Below are positions 27,044 to 34,977 of a stretch of 64,000 nt of DNA, one piece after another (position 1 is the stretch's first letter; each line of letters begins with the position of its first letter). The notes beneath the pieces were generated by a model. The model made no database searches, was not told the origin of the DNA, and worked only from the letters and a program-made list of their open reading frames with translations. The position numbers and the translations under genes are program-made. The stretch lies in assembly GCA_964475415.1 (NCBI GenBank), contig CAYYWZ010000011.1:1-64000 (forward strand). Reading direction: 5' to 3'. Origin of the DNA: CALCMJ01 sp964475415 (lineage in GTDB: Bacteria > Bacteroidota > Bacteroidia > Chitinophagales > Saprospiraceae).

Positions 27044-28102
27044 TTAAGTAATTACTCCTACGGAGTAAGGTATTTCTGTTTTTATTACTGCATGTATTTT
27101 TGACAGTAACTTTCTTTCGACTTTAAAAATTGCAGCTTTAGAGTTTTTCCCCGCGTGACTACGATAATAGTTCTGCATTACTGGATCTTTCCTGACTGCT
27201 TGCCAAGATGCCTCTACTATCATATTTCTTACATGTCGATTTGCCCTAGGCGTTGAACCTCCAGTGTACAGACCTTCTCCACTTTGATGCATACTTGGAA
27301 TGAATCCTACATAAGATGCTAATCTTTTGAAAGAAGTAAATCTCCTTAGGTTTCCTAACTCTGATAATATGTACGCGGCAGTAAGTCTAGCTATGCCAGG
27401 AACAGATCTCAAAAGCATGTAATCTTTTTTGTGGTGTTGCTTACAATATCTTCTTATATACGTCGACAAATCTTTAACCTCTTGATCTATATACTTATAC
27501 TGATTTAGCATACTGTTTAATGTTCTGTTAGTATTACTATACCCTTTGTCTAATACTGATAACTATTCCAAAAACCTCTTAGCCCATTTCGGTGAGTCCA
27601 TCCCTTCAGATATGCTAATATGATTGTAAGTCAGTAGAGACTTTATTCTGCTTTTAATGCGTCGATAATCTCTTACAACAGCAGTTCTTTGACGTGTAAG
27701 AGTTCGGAGACTCTCTCGAACTGGTTCTGGAATTGTAATCTTCTTTAGATTACCAGACTTCAATTGTTATGCTATATTCTTAGCATCGATCTTATCAGTT
27801 TTCATGAACTTACTTTTAGAAAGTCTTGGTATATCCGCTGGATTGACAACAAAAGTATCCCATCCAAATGACTCAAATGATCTAACTGGTTTGAATCCGA
27901 AACAACCAACTTCATATGCTATACTTACATTATAATCAGGATAATTTCTAAGAACGTAGGACTCTATTTTATCTATACTAGGTGGAAAAGTATTTCCATT
28001 GCCAGAAAATAAGTCCGTCATAAAATGAAATCGCCAACTCTTCTTGTGTATGCCTCATCCAATGAATAACTTAGGGGTACTTGTGGTGACTTGTTTGCTC
28101 AT
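27044..28102 (-). pseudogene. IS110-family transposase, full length but with three in-frame stops
   Basis: One continuous minus-strand frame runs from an ATG at 28102 to the stop at 27044 (352 codons) and contains an internal TGA (28055-28057), TAA (27767-27769) and TAG (27563-27565). Upstream of the first stop it reads MSKQVTTSTPKLFIG; after it, GIHKKSWRFHFMTDLF, which matches the N-terminal DEDD region of IS110 proteins. Then KMKTDKIDAKNIA (stop) QLKSGNLKKIT, a RTLTRQRTAVVRDYRRIKSR region, and the C-terminal Transposase_20 domain (LLRSVPGIARLTAAYILSEL, SYVGFIPSMHQSGEGLYTGG, NRHVRNMIVEASWQAV). No frameshift separates the pieces. The element is dead, probably recently. Element ends were not found, as expected since IS110 has no classical inverted repeats. 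Confidence 0.85.
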
Positions 28103-28176
28103 AACTTGTAGTAATTTTGTGAGTTCTCAAGTTACTGCTTTTACATAAGTGCTAAGAAGCAATGCTCCTTCGTCAC

Positions 28177-28198
28177 TACTACTCTTATCATCATCCGT
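28177..28198. repeat. second copy of the 22-bp dispersed element
   Basis: 20 of 22 bases equal the element at 19247-19268. It abuts a TAA stop (28198-28200, minus strand) of a secreted-protein stub and lies 75 bp from the IS110 transposase start. Confidence 0.5.
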
Positions 28199-28375
28199 TA
28201 TGTCTCATTGAAAATCAATTGCTTTCTAAGTATTAAATATTTAAAAGTACTATAGTTGATCGCTTGCTCGGACGCTTACTTATCAATAACATTTTGTGCG
28301 ATTACTGAAAAAGACACAACAAAAAGTAGAATAATAAATGTGATTTGTCTTTTCTTTTTTTTGTTAAATTTTCAT
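28198..28375 (-). pseudogene. N-terminal stub of a secreted protein
   Basis: Minus-strand ATG at 28375 starts MKI then stops, but one frameshift in the A/T run restores FNKKKRQITFIILLFVVSFS, then VIAQNVIDK and a stop at 28276-28278. This is a typical signal peptide ending VIAQ. A second open piece (LRKQLIFNET) ends at the TAA at 28198-28200. The rest of the gene is missing, so only a truncated, frameshifted relic remains. Its sequence bears on the repeat at 28177-28198. Confidence 0.4.
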
Positions 28376-28413
28376 TTCAAACATAATATAATCAAACTTA
28401 CTTATATCACATA

Positions 28414-29412
28414 CTAGAATTCTAACCTAGCCATAGGATACACCTCTTGATTACTAAACACTCCCTTAAGATATTTATAATAACCAGTAACACCGATCAT
28501 GGCAGCATTGTCTGTACAGTATTCAAACTTAGGGATATAAGTTTCCCAGTCGTTTTTTATACCCATATTGACTAGTCCTTGCCTTAGTCCCGAATTAGCA
28601 GATACGCCACCTGCGATAGCTACTCTTGAAATATTTAATTCAATAGCTGCAGCATGTAATTTTGACAACAAAATATCCACTATTGTTGTCTGAACCGATG
28701 CACAAATATCATTCATATTTCTTTCTATAAATGTAGCATCTTGTTTCATCTCTTTTTGAAGGAAGTAAAGAATAGAGGTTTTTAACCCACTGAAACTAAA
28801 ATCATGCTTATCGATACGAGGTTTTGAGAAAGTGTAGACAGGATTACCTAGTTTAGCTAGTTTATCAATAATTGGGCCCGCAGGATAATCTAATCCCAAT
28901 ATCTTTCCTGTCTTATCAAAAGCTTCTCCAGCAGCATCATCTATGGTTGTACCTATGATTTCCATATCATCAAAATCCCTTACTAAAACAAGCTGAGTAT
29001 GGCCCCCAGATACGGTAAGACAGATAAATGGGAAGGATGGATGTGGTTTTTCAGCAAAATGAGCTAATACGTGCGCATGCATATGATGAACATCTATAAG
29101 GGGAATATCTAAACTTAGAGCCATGCTTTTGGCAAAGCTAACACCTACAATTAAACTTCCTAATAGGCCAGGCCCCTTAGTAAAGGCAATAGCTGATAAT
29201 TCTTTCTTAGATACTTGTGCAGCGCTAAGTGCCTGATCTACAACGGGAATAATGTGCATGAGGTGCTCCCTAGAAGCTAATTCAGGGACAACACCTCCAT
29301 AAGATTTATGGACGTCTTGGTTAGCAATAATATTGCTTTTTACAGTTCCATCAGAAATAACAGCAGCCGAGGTGTCATCGCAGGAAGATTCTATCGCCAG
29401 TATATTTATCAT
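28414..29412 (-). CDS. tsaD: tRNA N6-adenosine threonylcarbamoyltransferase TsaD
   Basis: 332 residues. N-terminal IESSCDDTSAAVI, metal-binding HMHAH (H110-x3-H114) in DVHHMHAHVLAHF, phosphate-loop TVSGGHTQLVLV, and the C-terminal AIAGGVSANSGLR and CTDNAAMIGVTG. It transfers threonylcarbamoyl to A37 of ANN-decoding tRNAs together with TsaB and TsaE, which are not in this window. Length normal. It is a plain housekeeping gene adjoining the accessory stretch. Confidence 0.94.
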   Translation of the reverse strand: MINILAIESSCDDTSAAVISDGTVKSNIIANQDVHKSYGGVVPELASREHLMHIIPVVDQALSAAQVSKKELSAIAFTKGPGLLGSLIVGVSFAKSMALSLDIPLIDVHHMHAHVLAHFAEKPHPSFPFICLTVSGGHTQLVLVRDFDDMEIIGTTIDDAAGEAFDKTGKILGLDYPAGPIIDKLAKLGNPVYTFSKPRIDKHDFSFSGLKTSILYFLQKEMKQDATFIERNMNDICASVQTTIVDILLSKLHAAAIELNISRVAIAGGVSANSGLRQGLVNMGIKNDWETYIPKFEYCTDNAAMIGVTGYYKYLKGVFSNQEVYPMARLEF

Positions 29413-29580
29413 TATATTTTCAAATGGATTAATTTCAGTAATGATATTTATTTAAAAAATAGTATTATTGTGATGCACCAAGATAGCTATTTGATGAATC
29501 TAATGCTTGTTATATGGTGTGTAAAAACGATTGACAGGCCTAAACTGCCTTTTGAACTAACTAAAATTGTAATTTAAAAG

Positions 29581-30165
29581 ATGAAAATAGTAATTAATCT
29601 ACTTTTAGCAGCTGCGATTTTTTTCTTGATGTTTGTGTTATACAGCATTATCAAGGAACCAATATCTTTTCAAGAAGCTAAGACTGCAAGAAAAAATGCA
29701 GTTGTTGACAAATTAAAAGAAATAAGAACAGCTCAAGAGATCTACAGATCTGTAACAGGAGAGTTTGCTTCTAACTTTGACACATTAAATGAAGTTCTTA
29801 AGACAGGGCAGATAGAATTTATTGCCTTAGAAGATGATCCGGATTCGGATGATCCAGACGTTTTTATCAAAACGGTAAGTTATAAAAATGCGATAGACTC
29901 TATACGTGCACTAGATATTAACTTAGATTCTCTTCGTTACGTGCCTATGGCCTCTAAGGGAACAGAATTTACAATAGCAGCAGATACAATGACCTACCAA
30001 AAAACACTGGTAAATGTTGTAGAAGTAGGTACCTTATGGAAAACTTTCATGGGCCCTTATGCTGATGCTAAATATTCTAAGTACGATAACTCTTATGATC
30101 CTAACAAGGTACTTAAGTTCGGAAATATGAATGCTCCCAACGTAACAGGTAACTGGGAGAAATAA
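29581..30165 (+). CDS. membrane-anchored hypothetical protein, pseudopilin-like
   Basis: 194 residues. One N-terminal membrane segment (INLLLAAAIFFLMFVLYSII) is followed by KLKEIRTAQEIYRSVTGEFA and NFDTLNEVLKTGQIE, a run that resembles the N-terminal helix of type II secretion pseudopilins (hydrophobic anchor, then AQxxY...G.Y...LDTL). The same kind of protein is known in Bacteroidota next to rsmD, but its role is not established. A clear terminator lies between it and rsmD. Function not assigned; the pseudopilin comparison is inference from the pattern. Confidence 0.6.
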   Translation: MKIVINLLLAAAIFFLMFVLYSIIKEPISFQEAKTARKNAVVDKLKEIRTAQEIYRSVTGEFASNFDTLNEVLKTGQIEFIALEDDPDSDDPDVFIKTVSYKNAIDSIRALDINLDSLRYVPMASKGTEFTIAADTMTYQKTLVNVVEVGTLWKTFMGPYADAKYSKYDNSYDPNKVLKFGNMNAPNVTGNWEK

Positions 30166-30192
30166 GCATATACAAAAGAAACAACTAATAGT

Positions 30193-30228
30193 AAAGCTGT
30201 CTGCTCCCTAGTAGACAGCTTTTTTATT
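30193..30228 (+). terminator. strong rho-independent terminator between the hypothetical gene and rsmD
   Basis: AAAGCTGTCT (30193-30202) pairs perfectly over 10 bp with AGACAGCTTT (30213-30222), 10-base loop, then TTTTATTTT. It ends about 8 bp before the rsmD start. Confidence 0.85.
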
Positions 30229-30235
30229 TTACAGT

Positions 30236-30775
30236 ATGAGAATAATAGGCGGTACATTCAAAGGAAGACGATTTTCACCTCCAGCTAATAACTGGCCTAC
30301 ACGCCCCACAACTGATTATGCCAAGGAAGGTCTATATAATATATTGACCAACGAAATAGATTTTGAGGAAACTAAATTTCTAGATCTGTTCGGAGGCACA
30401 GGAAATCATTGCTACGAAATGGTTTCTAGAGGTTGTATAGACGTTACCTATGTAGAAAAATACCCCTCGTGTATAAAATTTGTATCCGAAACAATTAATA
30501 AACTAGGTATAGCCTCGAATGTAACCATTGTAAGACAAGATGTATTTAAATTTATAGCCCAGACTACTATGGTTTTTGATTGTATCTTTGCTGATCCACC
30601 TTATGCCCTAAGGACGATAGGGCAGATTCCTGATTTAGTGCTCGAAAACCGATTATTGAGCGAAAATGGTCTATTGATAGTGGAACATGATGGCAGAGTA
30701 AGCTTTGAGAAACATAAAAACTTCAAAAAAGCAAGAAATTATGGGCAGACAATCTTTAGCTTCTTCCAATCCTAG
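30236..30775 (+). CDS. rsmD: 16S rRNA (guanine966-N2)-methyltransferase RsmD
   Basis: 179 residues. N-terminal MRIIGGTFKGRRFSPP, S-adenosylmethionine motif LDLFGGTGNHCYEMVSRG (FGGTGN 52-57) and catalytic DPPY (120-123) in CIFADPPYALRTIG. It methylates G966 of 16S rRNA in the 30S head. The gene starts directly after a strong terminator, so it must have its own promoter inside or very near that hairpin, or depend on readthrough. The next gene, argS, starts 45 bp later. Confidence 0.9.
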   Translation: MRIIGGTFKGRRFSPPANNWPTRPTTDYAKEGLYNILTNEIDFEETKFLDLFGGTGNHCYEMVSRGCIDVTYVEKYPSCIKFVSETINKLGIASNVTIVRQDVFKFIAQTTMVFDCIFADPPYALRTIGQIPDLVLENRLLSENGLLIVEHDGRVSFEKHKNFKKARNYGQTIFSFFQS

Positions 30776-30787
30776 CAATAGAATGCC

Positions 30788-30795
30788 TATTTTTG
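30788..30795 (+). promoter_or_regulatory. TAnnTTTG-type -7 box in front of argS
   Basis: TATTTTTG fits the bacteroidotal sigma-A -7 consensus TAnnTTTG and ends 25 bp before the argS ATG. A good -33 TTG partner was not found. Confidence 0.35.
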
Positions 30796-30820
30796 CAAAT
30801 ATTTTGAAAATACGAGTATA

Positions 30821-32662
30821 ATGAACATAGAGAAACATTTGCAGGAGTTGACCGTAGCGATCCTAGGTGATGATTTTGATTTACAAATTTCAGAACAACA
30901 AGTTATTGTAAATCTGACGAGGAGTGAGATAGAAGGGGATTATACGGTAGTGATGTTTCCATTTGTCAAAGCGCTGAAGAAATCTCCAGATGAGCTAGGA
31001 GCTATTCTAGGACCTAAGATCATAGAAGGAAGCAAATATTTCTCTGCATCTAATGTTGTAAAGGGTTTCCTAAACTTCAGCTTAACAGAGCAGTACTATC
31101 TTGATACATTTAAAACAATCTCTGAGGATGAGTATTATGGCAAATCTCCTAAGAAAAATAAAAATGTTATTGTTGAGTTTTGCTCTCCTAATACGAACAA
31201 GCCGCTTCACTTAGGACATATCAGGAATATCTTGTTGGGATGGTCTATGTCTATGATCCTAGAAGAACTAGGTTATGATGTACTGAAAACCCAGATCATA
31301 AATGATAGGGGAATTGCAGTATGTAAGAGTATGATAGCCTGGCAAAAATATGGGAACGGAGCTACACCTGAATCTGAAGGTTTAAAAAGTGATCATTTTG
31401 TAGGAAGTTATTATGTAACTTTTGACAAAAAGATAAAAGAAGAATATGCTACCTGGCAATCAACTTCTGAGGCAAAAGATCACTACAATTTACATAAGAA
31501 AGATGAACAAACAGAAGAACAGTTTTTCAAAGATTATAAGAATAGATACTTCAATGAATTTAGCGCTCTAGGAAGAGAAGCTAAAGAGATGCTACTCAAG
31601 TGGGAAGCCAATGATCCAGATGTAAAAGCATTATGGAATAAAATGAATAATTGGGTCTATGAAGGATTCGAAACGACCTACAAAGCACTAGGGGTAGAAT
31701 TTGACAAGCTGTATTATGAGTCACAAACCTATCTTCTAGGAAAGGAATATATAGATAAAGGGCTAGAAGGTGGCACCTTCTATAAAAAGGAAGACAACAG
31801 TGTATGGATAGATCTAGAGGCTGAGAAACTAGATCATAAGTTAGTATTAAGATCAGATGGAACTTCGGTCTATATGACACAAGATATAGGGACTGCAGAG
31901 AAAAGATACGAGGAAACTCCTGCAGAGAAAATGATCTATGTTGTGGGTGATGAGCAAGAATATCACTTTAAGGTATTATTCGAAATTCTTAAAAAACTTA
32001 ATGTGCCTTACGCTGAAGGATTACACCATCTGTCCTATGGAATGGTAGACCTACCCACAGGTAGAATGAAATCTAGAGAAGGTACAGTTGTAGATGCTGA
32101 TGATCTTATTGCAGAGATAATAACTGAGGCAGAGAACTCTGCAAAAGAAAGAGGGGAGCTAGAAGGATTAACAGAGGCTGAACAGAAAGAAGTATATCGT
32201 AAGATAGGACTATCAGCACTTAAATTCTTCATACTTAGAGTATCGGCTAAGAGAAGAATGGTATTCAATCCACAAGAATCTCTAGATATGCAAGGACAAA
32301 CAGGGCCTTACATCCAGAACGCTTACGTACGTATCGCAAGTGTACTTAGAAGGAACGAAACGTCAGTTACTAAGACCCATAACTATACAGGTTTACATGA
32401 TGCAGAAAAAGTACTAATCAAAGAGTTAGTTAAATATCCTACTGTATTACAGGAGGCAGCGGATAAATATGATCCATCACTAGTATCTAGTTACGCTTAT
32501 ACTTTGGCTAAGTCATTTCACAAGTTTTATCATGATGTGAGTATACTAAAAGCAGAGACAGAAGATGCAAGAACTTTTAGAATATTACTTTCTCAGCAGG
32601 TAGCTTTATTGTTAAAAAAATCTATGCGATTATTAGGTATAGAGATGCCTGAAAAGATGTAA
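30821..32662 (+). CDS. argS: arginyl-tRNA synthetase ArgS
   Basis: 613 residues. Class I enzyme: signature HLGH (130-133) in EFCSPNTNKPLHLGHIRNIL, KMSKS-like GRMKSREGTVVDADD, C-terminal anticodon-binding domain ending RLLGIEMPEKM. It charges tRNA-Arg; as in most ArgS, tRNA is needed for activation of the amino acid. The N-terminal Add-1 domain (1-100) is present. Followed after 27 bp by glnS, so the two synthetases are likely cotranscribed. CTAG occurs about 16 times in this gene (counted by eye), far more than in the genes of the accessory stretch. Confidence 0.95.
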   Translation: MNIEKHLQELTVAILGDDFDLQISEQQVIVNLTRSEIEGDYTVVMFPFVKALKKSPDELGAILGPKIIEGSKYFSASNVVKGFLNFSLTEQYYLDTFKTISEDEYYGKSPKKNKNVIVEFCSPNTNKPLHLGHIRNILLGWSMSMILEELGYDVLKTQIINDRGIAVCKSMIAWQKYGNGATPESEGLKSDHFVGSYYVTFDKKIKEEYATWQSTSEAKDHYNLHKKDEQTEEQFFKDYKNRYFNEFSALGREAKEMLLKWEANDPDVKALWNKMNNWVYEGFETTYKALGVEFDKLYYESQTYLLGKEYIDKGLEGGTFYKKEDNSVWIDLEAEKLDHKLVLRSDGTSVYMTQDIGTAEKRYEETPAEKMIYVVGDEQEYHFKVLFEILKKLNVPYAEGLHHLSYGMVDLPTGRMKSREGTVVDADDLIAEIITEAENSAKERGELEGLTEAEQKEVYRKIGLSALKFFILRVSAKRRMVFNPQESLDMQGQTGPYIQNAYVRIASVLRRNETSVTKTHNYTGLHDAEKVLIKELVKYPTVLQEAADKYDPSLVSSYAYTLAKSFHKFYHDVSILKAETEDARTFRILLSQQVALLLKKSMRLLGIEMPEKM

Positions 32663-32689
32663 AAGAAATATAAAATATAATATCGATCA

Positions 32690-34372
32690 ATGAGTACAGA
32701 AAGAGAAGAATCAAAAAATTTTATTGAAGAGATTATCGAAGAGGATATAAAGAATGGTAAGCATAACGGAACTGTACATACGAGGTTCCCTCCAGAGCCT
32801 AATGGCTTTTTGCATATTGGTCATACGAAGGCAATCTGTATTAACTTTGAACTAGCAGAAAAATATGGTGGAAAAACTAATCTTCGTTTTGACGATACTA
32901 ATCCTACAACGGAAGAAACGAAATATGTAGAGGCGATAAAAAAAGATATTAAGTGGTTAGGTTTTTCTTGGCATGATACAGAGTATTATGCTTCTGATTA
33001 TTTTGACACCTTATATGAATATGCTCTTAAACTTATAAAAGATGGTCATGCTTATGTAGATGAATCAAGTGCGGAAGAGATATCAGAAATGAAAGGCGTG
33101 CCTACAGCTCCAGGAAAAGAAAGTCCCTTCCGGAATAGACCAGTGGAAGAGAGTCTATCTGAGTTTGTCAAAATGAAAGAAGGCGTATACCCCGATGGTG
33201 CAAAAGTGCTAAGAGCAAAGGTCGATATGACCTCAGGGAATATGCATATGAGAGATCCTGTTATCTATAGAATTAAGCATGAGAAGCATCATAGAACAGG
33301 TGATAAGTGGTGTATATATCCTATGTATGATTTTGCACATGGCCAGTCAGATTCCATAGAGAATATTACCCATTCTTTATGTTCTTTGGAATTTATACAT
33401 CATAGACCCTTATACAATTGGTTTATAGATAAGTTGGATATTTTTCCTTCTAGGCAGATAGAGTTTGCTAGAATGAATGTGGCCTATATGATCACTAGTA
33501 AGCGTAGGTTGCTAAAATTAGTAGAATCCAAATTAGTTTCTGGTTGGGATGATCCTAGAATGCCGACCTTGTCAGGTATGAGAAGAAGAGGTTATCCTGC
33601 TGAAGCTCTTAGAGTATTTTGTAATAAGGTAGGTACTGCTAAGCGAGATAATCTTATAGAAGTAGAGCTATTAGAATCATGCGTAAGAGATACGCTTAAT
33701 GATATAGCCACAAGAGTGATGGTTATAGAAAATCCGCTTAAGCTTACGATTACAAACTATCCTGAAGATCAATCAGAGAAGCTAAAAGCAGAAAATAATC
33801 CTCAAGATGAGCAGGCAGGAGATCGAGATCTTTCTCTTAGTAAATCTATTTTTATAGAGCGAGAGGATTTTATGGTTGAAGCTCCTAAAAAATATTTCAG
33901 ACTGACACCTGATAAGAAGGTAAGACTTAAGCACGGATACATCATAAGTTACGAAAGTCATACGACAGATGATGCTGGAAACATTACAGAAGTATTTTGT
34001 GAATATTTCTCTAACACAAAAAGTGGTGAGGATGAGTCTGGTATCAAATCAAAAGGTGTACTTCACTGGGTAGATGCAGCTACAGCTGTTCCAATTACTA
34101 TCAGGTCATATGATAGACTCTTTATGCATCCTACTCCTACTAAGGTCGAAGGAAAAGATTTCATAGAGCTTATCAATAAAGACTCGCTACATGTCAATGA
34201 AAATGCACTAGGAGAAGCTTCTCTCGCACAGTCAAAAGAAGGTGTTCATTATCAGTTTTTCAGAAAAGGGTATTATATGAAAGATAGAGATAGTCAAGAT
34301 GATAAGCTGATCTTTAACAGAACGATAACCCTTAAAGACTCATGGGCAAAAATAAATAAACCAAAAGTCTAA
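32690..34372 (+). CDS. glnS: glutaminyl-tRNA synthetase GlnS
   Basis: 560 residues. Class I signature HIGH (42-45) in RFPPEPNGFLHIGHTKAI, adenylate-binding region NLRFDDTNPTTEETKYV, the KMSKS-like MITSKRRLLKLVE, and the long C-terminal two-barrel anticodon domain (GVHYQFFRKGYY and NRTITLKDSW at the end). It charges tRNA-Gln with Gln, which removes the need for GatCAB on tRNA-Gln. Starts 28 bp after argS. Confidence 0.95.
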   Translation: MSTEREESKNFIEEIIEEDIKNGKHNGTVHTRFPPEPNGFLHIGHTKAICINFELAEKYGGKTNLRFDDTNPTTEETKYVEAIKKDIKWLGFSWHDTEYYASDYFDTLYEYALKLIKDGHAYVDESSAEEISEMKGVPTAPGKESPFRNRPVEESLSEFVKMKEGVYPDGAKVLRAKVDMTSGNMHMRDPVIYRIKHEKHHRTGDKWCIYPMYDFAHGQSDSIENITHSLCSLEFIHHRPLYNWFIDKLDIFPSRQIEFARMNVAYMITSKRRLLKLVESKLVSGWDDPRMPTLSGMRRRGYPAEALRVFCNKVGTAKRDNLIEVELLESCVRDTLNDIATRVMVIENPLKLTITNYPEDQSEKLKAENNPQDEQAGDRDLSLSKSIFIEREDFMVEAPKKYFRLTPDKKVRLKHGYIISYESHTTDDAGNITEVFCEYFSNTKSGEDESGIKSKGVLHWVDAATAVPITIRSYDRLFMHPTPTKVEGKDFIELINKDSLHVNENALGEASLAQSKEGVHYQFFRKGYYMKDRDSQDDKLIFNRTITLKDSWAKINKPKV

Positions 34373-34404
34373 GGCTATAAGTAAATTCTATGAAATCTAA
34401 ATAA

Positions 34405-34412
34405 TATATTTG
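34405..34412 (+). promoter_or_regulatory. TAnnTTTG-type -7 box in front of pyrR
   Basis: TATATTTG matches the bacteroidotal -7 consensus and ends 8 bp before the pyrR ATG, so transcription would start essentially at the start codon. No -33 TTG is seen at the usual distance. Confidence 0.35.
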
Positions 34413-34420
34413 TAGGTATA

Positions 34421-34969
34421 ATGTCAAAAGGTAAAACCATACTAAAAGAAGGTAAGTTCAGATTAACACTGGAAAGACTGGCTCAGCAGTTAATTGAGGA
34501 GCATGGTGATTTTGATAATACTTGTATCATTGGTATTCAAGAGAAAGGAGTAGAACTAGCGGAGAGAATACTAGAACTCATCAATATAAAAAACAAAAAG
34601 AATAAGCTACAGTTTGGTAAGTTAGATACTACATTCTACAGAGATGATTTCAGAACACATGGTAAGCCATTACGTGCAAGCAATACGGATATAGAGTTTA
34701 TTCTAGATAACAAGCATGTTATTCTTGTAGATGATGTGCTCTATACGGGAAGAACTATACTTTCTGCTTTAGCAGCCTTGCAAGATTTTGGTAGACCTTC
34801 TAATGTCCAGTTATTAGTGATGGTAGATAGAAGATTTAACAGACACCTTCCTATACAGCCAGACTTTACAGGAATTGTAGTCGATTCTGTAGATGAAGCT
34901 TACGTACGCGTTATCTATGATGAAGAGAAGTTAGCCGATAAAATATTATTATTTCCAATAAAAGACTAA
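34421..34969 (+). CDS. pyrR: PyrR: uracil phosphoribosyltransferase / pyrimidine regulator
   Basis: 182 residues. The PRPP-binding motif is VILVDDVLYTGRTILSALAA (VDDVLYTGRT at 103-112). The rest follows the PyrR pattern (EKGVELAERILELIN, then GKLDTTFYRDDF). It produces UMP from uracil and PRPP and, in Firmicutes, binds pyr mRNA as an attenuator. It sits 8 bp before pyrB, so the pair is an operon. Whether it also acts as an RNA attenuator here is open: no obvious pyr attenuator hairpin was found in the short leader. Confidence 0.9.
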   Translation: MSKGKTILKEGKFRLTLERLAQQLIEEHGDFDNTCIIGIQEKGVELAERILELINIKNKKNKLQFGKLDTTFYRDDFRTHGKPLRASNTDIEFILDNKHVILVDDVLYTGRTILSALAALQDFGRPSNVQLLVMVDRRFNRHLPIQPDFTGIVVDSVDEAYVRVIYDEEKLADKILLFPIKD

Positions 34970-34977
34970 AAGCTAAA

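Noticed and set aside
27563..28057. In-frame TGA, TAA and TAG in the IS110 gene as evidence for stop-codon recoding
   Set aside because: The many intact genes in the window end normally on all three stop codons, and a mobile-element relic is the expected place for nonsense mutations.
18443..28400. A true integron: cassette array with integrase
   Set aside because: Only hairpins and a short repeat are seen; no tyrosine recombinase gene and no clean GTTRRRY cores in the window. Kept only as a lead.
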